From assembly GCA_947568835.1 (NCBI GenBank), contig OX387602.1, forward strand, positions 21,441,021-21,505,020: a DNA stretch of 64,000 bases, written 5' to 3'. Below, piece after piece: positions 35,640 to 52,600 of this stretch. Made by a program: the position numbers and the translations under genes. The notes under the pieces were generated by a model that was given only the letters and a program-made list of their open reading frames with translations, searched no databases and was not told the origin of the DNA. Within the stretch, counting starts at the first letter, position 1; each line of letters starts with the position of its first letter. The DNA is from Protonemura montana (Eukaryota; Arthropoda; Insecta; Plecoptera; Nemouridae).

Positions 35640-37800
35640 TGCCTACTTATCAACAAGTAATCGGACAACCTTCGATCCGTTAGTTCCTATCAGCGTACCG
35701 CCGAGTTTTAGCACCGTGAGCTCTCAGATATCTCCCAGTGCTCGATCAGTGAGTGCAGCTTGCTAATCTTTCTGGCAACTTCCGAGCAACGCTGGTATAT
35801 TTTTAAATGTGTACTGCGCTGAATTCCGTTCAGCGCTTTCCCGGCAGCGGCACCACCAGTCGTTTTTCGGTGACAAGCGCGCCATTTTATTTTTGCTTTA
35901 AAACTTTTGTCGTGCCCTGTTGTTTTATTTTTTGAGCTATTGTAAGAATTGTGCTACCAATTATTAAAATCCTTAATTATTTTGCAGATTTAGTATATGG
36001 TAAATGTTTTGAAATCCTACCACTGAATTCAAACTGAAACTTCATTCATAACTTTGTATCAATGCAGGGGACAGTCGTTGTGCTGGTATCTCCTCCTTAG
36101 GATAGACTGTAGCTACATGCATGTCGTGCCACCTCATGTGCATAGAGTGCAGCTTGGCTACTAAACATTGAAGCTATCCGTACCACCAGCGCTATCTACG
36201 TCAATTTGATGGAAAAAATGACTTGATCAGAGTGTGGGGAACGAAGTATAGAAAGGTAAAGGAAAAAGTTGACAGAATGGTCATATTCGGTTTTTGGGGG
36301 CAGTTAAAATCGACTATCTTCGTATTTGCTTGGCGACTTACGATCGTATGCCCGTTATATTTTTTAACTAGCCACGGAAAAACCGGCTTTCAACATATTT
36401 TCAGTTTATTCCCCTAGTATGTTAATATTCTGGTGCTCGTTATGCTTTGGTAGAGTAAGTAAACGCCTCGGATAGGGTCAATTGGGGTAAATGTGAGACT
36501 CTTCGAATAAGGGGAAAATATGAGACCAATAAAAAATAAAGGCTAATTTTTTAATTAAAAATAAAAAGAAAACGTTAATGGAGGTTTATATCTATAATCC
36601 CACAAATATCTCAAGAAAACCACTTATTGATGGCGAAAACAAAGCGCAAAAAATTAATTAGACTCTTTATTTTATATCTGTATCATATATTTGCTACTTA
36701 TTCTAAGTGTTTCTTATTTACCCCGTTTAACCGTAACATGAAGGAAATAGATGTGACCTATTGACATATGCTGGTGAGGTTATCGCAATAAATTAAAATT
36801 CTCATTTAGTATCAATTGATGCCCAAAGGAATTAAAGAAAGGGCTCTGTACGTTCTTGTCAAATAAAATGAACGCCTATTAAAGTTGTCTAAGCGTCATG
36901 GTAATGCTTTATCGTTTTATTCAAACCTTGAGCGAGACGAGGATGGAAAAACAATGTGGTATAGATGCTATTCTCTATTCTGCTCTATTCGATGCTATTG
37001 CTATTCTCTATTCTGCTCTATTCGATGCTATTGCTATTCTCTATTCTCTATTCTGTCAAGGGTTGAAAAGTTACGCATTGTTTTTTTTTAATTCAATAGC
37101 AGCTCACTGCCAACTTTTGCAGTGTTCCCGCTTTGTCATTTCGTTGGAAAATAAGTCGAATATTTTATATTGTTCAGTTTTGTCAAAACACCGTTGTTCC
37201 CAAACGAATTGTAGGAACTACGGGATAACAAAGGGATGTAAGGGAAAGTCCAATTTCAACAAACAGCATAAGTTTATGCGCTATGCAGTGTTTTTTTTTT
37301 TTTTTAATTCTGAAGGATGCTTGTTTTTTCCTATTTTCTCCTTGCCCTTCAGGTCTGCAATCTGAATAAAAAGCTACTTGGGGTGTGGAAAATAAATTAA
37401 TTCTGGCAAACTGTGACAAATGGTTTTCCCAATGCTACCTGATTATTTTTGTTCCGGTAAATTCTCATACTCCTAATTCGCAGGAGATTTTGTAACACGT
37501 ATTAGAGGGAATTTGTGAAAAACAGTGTTTGGAATAATTAAATAAGTACGATTTGTTCATGCCGAATGAATGGGGTAGGAATTACAGGTTTTATGTAACG
37601 AAATGTAGAGCAGCTGTGATTAAGAATATGATATGCAATGTTGTCGGATACAAATCGTATTTGGCTAAAATGATTGGTGTAGCTCTTAAAATAATGCGTT
37701 TTGTTTTAGCATTAGTTTGATTTTTAATCTAGTTATTTATTTATTGTGACAAAACTATATTGTAGTATAGGTTTCAGGTAAACAGACAGGTGTTTTAAAG
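35640..37800. other. Intergenic between GST-j and GST-k
   Basis: About 2.2 kb of AT-rich DNA with a short tandem repeat (listed separately) and T-runs near 37081 and 37291. No gene recognised. Confidence 0.5.
36966..37055. repeat. 33-bp tandem repeat, about 2.5 copies
   Basis: The unit contains CTCTATTCTG then CTCTATTCGA and TGCTATTGCTATT, repeated at 33-bp spacing, with a shortened last copy. It is itself built from CTATT words. Confidence 0.8.
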
Positions 37801-37840
37801 AATTTAAATAATCATATTTTGTCAGAATATCAATGATCGG

Positions 37841-41731
<3,891 letters not shown>

Positions 41732-41759
41732 GATTCGATCAAAATCTCGTGACTGGCTG

Positions 41760-43600
41760 CTTATCGTTGCTCGCGAGCAAGAACCGAGCAATGAATCTTC
41801 TCGCTGGCGACCTTCAATCTATTATCAGTGTATTATGTAATAGAATCCCGACTCACATATGGTGTTTTGGTCGATAACTGCAAGCCAAGTGTTCTAGAGT
41901 GCATTGCTCTGCCATCGTACGAACAAATCTAGAACAAATTCGCCCACTTTTGATAATTATTTGTTTGTTACCATGGTGACTCGTGTTGTCTATTCGGAAA
42001 TAACAATGCTTTCATGAAAACCTTTGTACAGATTTAAAAGAAGCGCGTTGGTCTTCCCTGAAGTGCAAAATTAAAAGAAAAAAATACTCGCAGTACCTAT
42101 TCTCTAAAAAAAAAATTAAATTAAAAAAAATTAATTAATAAATATATGTTGAAAACGCACACATCCTAATTAAAACACATTCCATTCGTATAACTTCTGT
42201 AATCAAGGGAACGTTGTTTTTGCAGCATAAAATACATTTCCTATGCTAACATGATATTGAATTTAAAACGCAAATTAAATGTTTGTGATTAAAATATATC
42301 TGTGTGTGAAAATTGAAAATGTCGCTTTAAGGCTACATCCGCGGGACACCAACGTAAATAGGAAAATAGGAATGCACATATGTCATCATGATATTTAGCG
42401 GTCCACTTACCAATCTACTCACTGACCCGAGAGATTGTTTCAACCCCCATTCCATTGTTTGTGCATCACGTACAGTTACTGACAGCGCCATTCACGCCAG
42501 CGCTCGGTGTAAAAGAAAACACACCCCTCCGACCCATTTTCACAGTGATCCGCCGCATTCTTCATCACACTAATTAATTTATGCTCACTGGTAGTTAAAA
42601 AAAATAACCGGCCTCGTTGTTGGGCGGAGCAGCTTAGCGATTTCTGGGTAAACCTGCATAATTACGTTGTGTTATCAATTTGCAAATGAGCTAACTCACT
42701 GAGCTCATACTGTATTGACATTGGGCATGCACGGATGGGCATTATTTCTGACATTACATTTTAATTTTTGCTCGTTCAACCTACGCAGTCGTTTTTTTTT
42801 CATTCAATGTTTCATTCGTTTCATTTCAATGTAACAAGGAAATAATGTTTTGCTATAAACCTACTTCATTCGGAGGTGGATGCACTAATACGACCATTCG
42901 TTCTCCTCACACGCGTGTCAAATTAACATAGCATCACACCGGAAGGCCAACTATTTATCAGTATTTTGAAATCTTATCACGTATATCCACGCATTACCAG
43001 CATTACCCAGACATTTTGCAAGTACTAGCCATGCGCCTCTCGGATAGCAATCGCCTCCTAATCACTAGGAAGCTCTCCGAGCGTCGTCGCCGCTAATGGG
43101 GCGATGTCATGTCAGCAGGAACGGCGTCCCTCGGCGCCGCGACGCCCACCTAGTGCGGCGTCGACGGCGAGACATTAGGGATTCACAAGCCAGTGGGGTG
43201 GTAACTTGCAGCCGACTGATAACAGATTCTGTTTGCCGATGACCTGGTTGTGATCTCATTACCAGATGAGCCAACCACGTGATCTTTCTTAGAGCGGTTG
43301 CACTTTTTTTTTTTAATTAAAGTTTACAATGACGGAGTGTTATGTGGGCTGGGGGATGGGATATCAGGAAAAACCACCGATTTTAAATCACACTTTTAAC
43401 GGAAATAACTTTGCAGTGACGTTAAAACTTTTATATGTTTGTCACTCAACATAAATACGAATTGGAGCGTGAATTCAAACAATTATGAGCATGCCGTGTG
43501 ATCTACGATTATTCAGTATGGACGAGAACGCAGATGACGAAATTCTGATTAGATGTCAAAGTTTAAGCCAAACATCTAACAACATCATCAGCTAAAAAAG
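41760..43600. other. Intergenic between GST-k and the M1 gene, with a CpG-dense block
   Basis: No gene recognised. About 43060-43200 is CG-rich (GTCGTCGCCGC, GGCGCCGCGACGCC, GGCGTCGACGGCG), like the block near 7.7 kb, inside AT-rich DNA, and has no sustained coding pattern. Confidence 0.45.
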
Positions 43601-43628
43601 CTGTCTCATTAAAAAATATATAAGAGCC

Positions 43629-46600
43629 TTAATGCTGGATGAAATTCCTGGCCATCCATTGGTCGAGCCAGGAATTAATATCAGGGAGGATTGAGTTGGT
43701 CCAGGCGGCCGCCTCCTTGATCCCCTCTATCTTATTCTTGATGTCACTCATGTCAGGATCACCCTTCCTCTCCTCCTGCAGCGCTTTCACCTGAAACAGA
43801 AGCACCCATTGCATTGGAGCCCAGTCACTAAATTTGTTAGCAGTCCTATGGCATGTCACCATCCACATTACTCCGTGTTTTAATCAAGGGACACTTCCGT
43901 TGGTATTACAAAGGCCCAACAAATTCTATTGACATTTTGCATATAGTCATTTGTGCCGAAGTGCATATTAATAGCAGGACCAAATGTGGATGCAATGCAA
44001 TAGCGGCGGAAATGAAAACAGCGTTAGTGAGAAAATTGGATCAACTGTCGGCAAAATTAATTTAGCACTCGGCGATAATTACTAAGCACCACTTTTATTG
44101 GATCAGGGTTACAGATTCTGGTTTGAAATAATCAGCATTTTCTTCGAAGTGTCGATACCAGAGGGCAAATTGAAATCAGTTCTATATTTCATAGCCGGAT
44201 ACCCTCGACCGACGAGTGTTCACTGGAATAATTGAAAAGCCTGCACCGCGAAGAGATGAAATTAATCTCGACGTCTATTGGATATCAGAGCAGTTATTTT
44301 TGGTGCTAGTGAATCGGAAAAGCTGGCAGACGTTGCTATTGACTTTCCTCACCAGATGAAATCCTCGGTTAGACTTGAAGTTGCCCAGCGCTTTCTCCAG
44401 GATGAAATTCCACATGCCACGGTTGTTTTCGAAGCTGGAAATAATAGAAAGTAGGATCACACAGGTCAATTGGCACGAAATCGAAATCGGATCGGGCACA
44501 AAAACTGGGTATGTACCGTAGTCGAAGCTCATCCCAGTTGGCCTTGAGAAAGTCGAACAGGCTTGTGTAACCGTTGACGTGCGATGACAGCTTTTCGACC
44601 ACGTGGTACATGTCAGCAGTGTTTAACTTCATTCCCTCCTCTGACAGGAACGTCTCGCTCAACAAGCTGAAACAAATGCAGCGCTCACACTTTCAAAACC
44701 CGAAATTGCTTTTCTTTTACTTTTATCGCGCTCGAAGCAACTACCTGCTGATGGCCACAGGGTCGCGGAGGCATTTCGCGAGGTGTGCGCGCAAGAATTG
44801 GCGATTGGAGGACATGATGGTGTGCAGACGTTCCTCAACTTCTTCGGAATAGTCCCACTTGATCATCGTACACAAGTAGCGGTCAGAGATCCTGAAACGA
44901 CATAGCGTTAAAAAAAATCACACAGAGCCCTGAATTATACATACATACTCCAACGAAAGTTTTGTTTCCAAAATAAAATGTATTGCTAGAAGAAAACACA
45001 TGTGTGAGTTGTATGCAAAAATATAGCAGGCCAAAATGAAGTTTTTTTCCACACTTTACGCTTGAAAAACAAGAAATCAGACTGACTAACCTTGCTCCCT
45101 CAACCGTTCCAATGTTTTTCTAACCTTATCTCATCGACCTCACATCCACCGAAAATGTGTAACACATCCCCCGTGGTTGACTTACATGGTGCCATCTGTG
45201 GCTGCAGTTTGGATCCACTGGTCGTAAGCGGCCTTCGCTTGGTCCAGGCACGGTCCATAGGCCAGCTCTGTGCAGAGGTACGCTTTGATCTTCTCCCGGA
45301 GAGCGCTTATCTCTTCGTCCTCGTCGGCAGTGGTGGGTGGGAGGGACTCGTACACGTTCGAAAGGAGACTCGAAACATACTCCTGTGGAATACATAACAA
45401 GGTCATGGAAATGCATGTGCTTCAAGTTACAGGATAACATTTCCTTTTCATTCACTTTCAATTTAAGGTGATGCTGTTTCTTACATACCCAACCCCGAGA
45501 CTATACGTAGAGAAAATTCCTTTTCTCACAAGGTTGCGGTTATCTCAACTATGCATTCATACTTAGTGGGGTTGTGACCGTCGCTTAACCATGGACCGTA
45601 TTTTAAAAAGTATCGTACTGTCGTTAACTGAAAGTCTTATTGATTTATAGCATCAATCATTATGTTGATTGATAGTTGAATGCTATGATCTTTGCTATAT
45701 TTTAGTGGATGATGTGGATGATGCAATTAAATCATTTCCCAATAATAAGTATATTAGCAACTTACTTAGCGAATCAATAACAACCCCAGCAGATTCATAA
45801 CGCTCTTCTATATTTTATACTAGTGACTAAGCGCGGAGCTCAAATTTATGTTGTGAAATCACTGGTTAGAGTCTGCTCTGAGGTCTACGTCTAGGAGTCC
45901 GATTACAGTTACAAAAGCAAAATCTTTACATTCGTGCAGCATAGGTGACCCTGGCTTATCTTGCTATCTTGCCTACTGTGTGCTCTTAAAGTGGAGTGAG
46001 GTCATAAGACCGCTGTGACGCTGCATTCAAAAGCAGCCAGAAAGAAATCATGTCAGATTTTCATTCACTTCCAGATAAACATTACAAATCGCATATTTCG
46101 TATTATTTTTCCTTAAAAAAGGTTCAATGGTTCAATGATATCTTGCATCTTCAATCATATTAAGCAAGACTGAAGCAACTGTATGTTTTTACTAGCCAAG
46201 CAGGGAGACATATAAACATATATATATTTATTTATATATACATATATATTTATAAATATATAAACATATATTACCCGTCTCTCTATGAAAAGTAGGTACA
46301 ATAGCTGTACCTAGATTGCTCTTCAAATTCAAATTCAAAGATATTGTCTTCGAATTACCTCCCTGTCAGTCAACCTGTGCATCTATTCGATATCACAACT
46401 GTTTATTTCAAGATTACTACAAATAGTCTATGCTATTCTTTTTTTCACAATAACATGACAATGCAATTGCGCATCCAAGGCACCTCATCAATTACTTCCT
46501 TACAATCATTTTTTAGTTCTGAAAGGAAGTGATTGTTCTCTGAACCAAAATCAGGCTCCATATTTTGAAAACCAATATGAAATATTGAAAATGTTCCATA

Positions 46601-49600
46601 ACCAGCGCATACTTTAATTTATCGCGATCAAAATGAACTCATCACTGCATACATTACTTGCCGCTAAAATAAAAAAACACCGCACGCTTTAAAATAGTGT
46701 GCTCGCTCACATGTAAGCTTGTCCTTGTCAGGGTACCCTTTTTCGGAGTTCCCGTGATAAGTCAGCATTACACTTTCACAGCTTGAACGCCCAACTAGAA
46801 ATATGCACATCATATACCACCGTCCAGTAGAGTTTGCTCCTAGTGATCTGTCACAACACCAAGCCATTCTAATAGCCACAATCTTAATTAAACACAAACA
46901 CCGGCTCCCACAAACACAGACCTGTTTTATTTACCTACGCAGAATTGTATCAATCAACACGCTGCCTATCTTTACCGCTCGGACAGATGAAGTTAAATTA
47001 GTAAATTATACTGTATAGTTCAGCATAGAGAGATAACGTGTTATCTTTGTGTTCCCAAACTCTCTTCCAAACGCGTTGTTGCTTGTAGCATTAATCATTC
47101 GTGGAACAAATATGGATACAAAAATATATATAAAAGCCAATTTGGCGGAGATGTTATCGATGTTGCTGAACCGGGACTTGTTTGTTTCTGAAAGTAACGA
47201 AAAGTCGTCGTTTCTCTCAAGCTTCAGCACAAAAATTAATAAAGCCACCAAAACAACGTAATTAAGATAATTTTAGGGGTCATAAATCATAAAAAAGGTA
47301 CGTCCTTACCCTCAGCTTCCCAGCTGCAATCGTCCCATCAATCTGCACGATCAGCTGATCAGTCATATTGAGCATGACTGCCCACACTGGAAGCGCGCGC
47401 TCGCTGCGCATGAACGCAGTCACGTTGAGCGCAGTGGCGAACGAAAGCTCGCCCCCGAACGCCAAACTCCAGGAGTCGTGCAGCAGTTTAGATCGTACCT
47501 GCGCGGGCAGCGAGGCCGAACCGTCGCCACTGGTGTGCGCCAGGTGATGGCTGAGTAGCGACCAGTGGCGTACGTCGTAGTTGACCATAAACATGCCTGG
47601 AAAACTCCGTGAAATGGTTTGGCTGTCTGGCATGCTAGGGGTTTATATTGATTGCTGTAGACTTATTCCTGTTACAAAGAAGCAGTTGTAGCACTTGCTT
47701 TTATAACATTTTTGCACCATACACGAGATGGAATGACCATTCTCTTAATAAAAGAAAATGATCGGTCAACCGTACAAAGTAACTATACATATTCGAATCA
47801 TTTAATTGTTTGCATACGTGTGCGAATACTTGTAAGGAATAATGCAGTGACCTAATCCAATAATTTACAAGTTTCGTACATGCAAATGAATTAGTTTATC
47901 AAAGTATCTTTTTTGAAAACTGCGTTGAGATATAACTGGTGGAGGTGCCGTGTTTGCTCTGCGGGTTGCTTGTCGGGCAATAGTGGAGGTGCCGTGTCTG
48001 CTCTGCGGGTAGTGTTCAGGGGGTGTGTAACGTGATAAGCTTGATGCATTGAGGAGTATTGCTGACAAGTTCGAACACGACCTGATAAAGATGGAGAGCG
48101 GTTGATCGACATTCTCTGTATGCATCACGTGAGCGCACAGCATTTTTCCACGCGAACTGTTGCGACCCGCGATGCTGATCGACTAGATATATGTGGCATG
48201 TGTGACAATGCGAGGATCGTGGGGTGCTCATGGCTCACCATTAACGAAGTAGTCTACTGTATTATTTTAAAACTCGTCGTCGCGTAGTTCTCAGCTAATA
48301 AAATAAACACTCTGACGAAAACCGCTGAAGAATAATATTATTAAACATCGAAAAGGTTGTAGGTGTAAAGTGTGATACAACTATTGGAAAGAGAAAAAGT
48401 TCGGCGTAGCGCCAATATTATATTACGGGCAGGGTTGGATTGGGGGAAAAAACCGGCCCGGGCATTTCAAATAAAATCGGCCCCCTCCCCCCCCCCCCCC
48501 CCCCCCCTTGAAAAGGTTGTATTTTTTGTTTTTTCGATAACGAACGCAGTAAATTGGTATACGTTTTCACTTATTTATAACATTATTTTATGTTACTCAT
48601 TTGTTTCTTTGTTTTAAATTATCAAGTTTTATTATGTAGATTTATCAGCGAAAGAAAAATACACTATATACCACGTACCTTTGCAGTATCACAGCAACAA
48701 TTTTTGGCGCAACAGAGTGCTTTTTTCTGCAACAATGTTGATGATTTCATCATTGTCACAGAGCATTGGTTTTTCGCCGTATTGTCCTGTGTAGTGTCAA
48801 TTTGAACTGAAAACATTCCAGCATCGCGTACACTGTTTGAAATTGTCGATTGAATTAATTGTTTGATAGCGTCCACAACGTAGTTCACAGTTGTTTTAGA
48901 TAATAGTGTTACAAGTCCACCGCGTTTTTTGCTCCCGGATTTTTTCGCCGCCTTTGATTTTTGGATTACATTGTCTAGATGGTCCTTTAGAACAATGTCG
49001 TACTTGCCCAGAAGTAGCACAAGTTCTAAAAAATTTCCGTGGTCCAGCGTAGCGTCATCGAGCGTGTAAGCCGCCTCGGTGCCCCCTCTGTAACTCAGCC
49101 CCCGTTTCCCTATTAATTTCACAATTTCGATGATGCGTTCTAACGTCTGTCGGCGCTTCTTTACTTGCTCATTTCTTAAATCCGTGTATTTAGAAAAGAG
49201 CAATGACTCGACGTCTCTCCCTGAAGAATTCAAAATGTGGCTTTGGGTGTTTTCGCAGTGATGTACACTTCTTTCATGTTCTTCTATGCGAGTGTAAACA
49301 TGGCGCTAGTCCGTCATACCAATTGACTTAAATTGCACGTAATCCGAGTTAATAGCGCCATAAGCGATGCACACGGTGCAAAATAGAGCTTTCTGGTTGG
49401 TGTCATAGCTTAACCAGCGACGATTTGTCCCATCTTTTCTGTTGAAAACTTTTGGTCCATTAAAGGGTAAATTATCGTAAGACTGGAATGGGTGCTCCCG
49501 GAAGAAATGGGCCCGTTCGATTTAATAGGCCTCTGAAAATGATTGAAGTGTTCACCTTGTCCAGCCAGTTGTTCTGGCGCTATGGGTTGTGACAATGGCG

Positions 49601-52600
49601 CATCCGCTGCAACTTCTTGGTCTGGGAAATTTGGCTGTATCCTTGGAAAATCGGTTGAACTTTGTGGCTGAATGTCCAACGCAGACGGGGCCGCCGGTGG
49701 TGTTGGTACAAGTAGAGCCTCATTGGGAACGGGCGTCACATTTACTGGCAACTTTTTAGTAAACAAATCAGTCAGTTTAAAGCACTTTTGTGCCTCTTCT
49801 TTGAGCAATTTCTGCCGCTTACATCTTAACTTTTCCGCCCCCCCTTGTAACAATTTCCTTTTCCCTGATCCAGATCCATCGTCGTCGTTTGCACTCGCTA
49901 GATTACTGTCACTCATTATTGGTACGCATATACGCAATCTTCACGCACTGAACAAAACGACCCGATCACAGGGAAACCAGCCCTATAACTGAACTGATTG
50001 CAGTAAGCAAACCTAGTGCTACTCTTTCGTTAGCCATTGCGCATACTAGATGTTTAATACTTTGATAGAGCCTTCCTAACGCCGCCAAACACTAGAAATA
50101 GTAGCACGGGTTCCATTTCTACAAACATTTTCAAGGCGGTAATCGGTCAAACAAAGGCCGGCGAACCATGCCGATATACTTCATCATAAGCAGCACAGTG
50201 TTTTTATTCTTCTACGTAACGTAATGTTATTTTCCGTAGTTTCCATAGTCTCGGCCGTCGGCACGCAAAGAGTTGCCGCCAGGCCGCTCATTGCGAGCCG
50301 ACGGCCGGCCGGCACCTCGATTCTGGGGAATGTAAGTCGTCCTCTGCTAATTTTTCTCGTTAAACATTACTAGAAAATACACAAATTATTTAGATAAAAT
50401 TCAACCGGCCCTAAAGTATACTAAAAACCCACCGGCCCTTCGGGCATTTGCCCGGTCGCCTAATGGGCCTATCCGACCCTGATTACGGGCGTAAGTCAAT
50501 ATTCAATTCGGAAAAGTCAATTTCCCGCTGTGCGTTGTCTCAGACTAGTTCTATGTTTTCCTATAAACCACACAACTTGCGCTTGAATAAATTGTTTCAA
50601 ATACATATTTTAAGGTTGACAAAACTTTTCTAGAACAACTACGAACATTTCTGAAACAACTCTCTCGAAGCGCAAGATTGTGAGCTGAAAAATATTTTTC
50701 TATCAACCAATCCGTTATAATATTCTTAGTTTCTTGTTGCCTTTTCACCAAAATGGTTGCTTTTCATCAGCGTTCGTGAAAAAGCTTGAAAAAGACCACG
50801 TAAAAATTCTTAATCCAAACACAGAAATATATTTATAAACTAATTGAACATCAATTGAAGTGAAACATTGAACATAAACAGCAGCGATTGATTTGCCAAA
50901 CAATTCATCACGTTTGGAAACATCAAATCAGCCACATTGACAACTCTCACGTCAAAGAGTTCTGTAACTGCACGCATTGAATGATGCTTCACATGATGAC
51001 ATGCACCAGCTCGATTTTATGAGTGGTAATAGGCAAGTGATGGTCATGGATGTGATAATGACACTATCGGAGGGCCATGGACAATGTTGTGTCGAATTAA
51101 CGAACAGTTTTGTGGCTTATACACAACAGTTTCAACCACAAACGCAATTATTATCAATTGTTACATGAGATTTTCGACAATCAACATTAAACAGGATCCC
51201 ATCCACTGAACAGGTACTTTAAATCGGCTTGCAGGAGCGATAATGTAGAACAATCCCAACTCGGATCGTTCCCACATTCAAATGGGACAATCAAACCGAT
51301 AGGATTAAGTCATTTGGCTACCCATGGCAGAAATATTCGAACGGTTTGCTGTCATATTACTCGAATTCCTTTCCCTGATCAATAAATTAGTATTCTGAGC
51401 TGTGACCAAAGCACTCTTAACTTTCCAAGTCCCAACTCTATTCCCTAAAGACTCTCCTAAGGAGAGGTAGTCTCTCACCCGATTCGTCGGGGTTGACGAT
51501 GATAAACTTTTCGGCGTCGGGCAGGTTGAGAAGTGTCACCTCTCGTTCGGCTTTGATCCAAGTGACCGGCGTTCCGGGCTCCATCTCAAGGTCAAGGTCG
51601 TCTGACGTCAGGTACGCGACGGGGATCCACCAGAGTAGGGGGTCGCTGGCCACCCGATCTCCTTTCTTGAACCGCACGAACGTGTGCTGGAAAAACAGTC
51701 TGAGCAGTAATGCAGGCTGACCTTTGCTAGGACTTCCAATACACGACGTACTTGTAAGCCTTGTCAAAAAACTCTGTTATAGCTTTCAGTTTTGATTCAT
51801 CTTTTTCAGGGGAAATGTCAGATTCTGTCAATTGTGATTGAACTTTCTTTAAAAGGAATCAAAATTACGCTTCCACCTAACCGTTATATTTCCTCAAAAC
51901 ACCGGGCTCAGTGATGGATGCATAGTTCCAGAAAATCTATGCTTGCAAGAATTTTATTTCTCTCTGTAAAGTTTATCATGCAGCGAAATATTGCTGCTCC
52001 ACGGATTTTTTCCACGGGAGTTTTTATCCCTTCGTGAAAGCAAACAACTCTCTGCCAGGAAATGAGTTTCCTTCCTGTTGGGACTCGCCTGGTTCACGGA
52101 CGCCGTGTTGTCAGTGTAGTTCCTGCTGACGGTGACGACGGGGAACCGGTCCTGGTAGATCCAGGAACGGGCAATGTCCTCTACGCGCACCGGCTCCTGC
52201 AGGGTGGAGTCTTCCCATGCCTGCTTTGTCATCGCTGCCCACACGTCATCCTCGAAGTATGTGTCGTACTGACTGGCGTCGCACAAAAACAAGACTTATG
52301 CTATTATCCAATTAAATCGGTTCGACAGAAAAACGGGTTCATTTTTTAGAAATTTATCTAAAATACATACTATGTTTATTTTACTTCCTCTATCCTGGCA
52401 GATCGGTACTTTTTTATTAGAAATTTTCATGAAACCTTGATATAAATTTATTACCCCTCTCTCCCGTTCTTCTCGTAATAAATGTGAATATTTAATTATT
52501 TTCTTCACATTCTTTGATCTCCAAAAAAAATCTCAAGTCTCAAACAGTGCGCTTTTTGAGCCATATATCAACGGAATGTTGGAATGGTATCATATGACAT

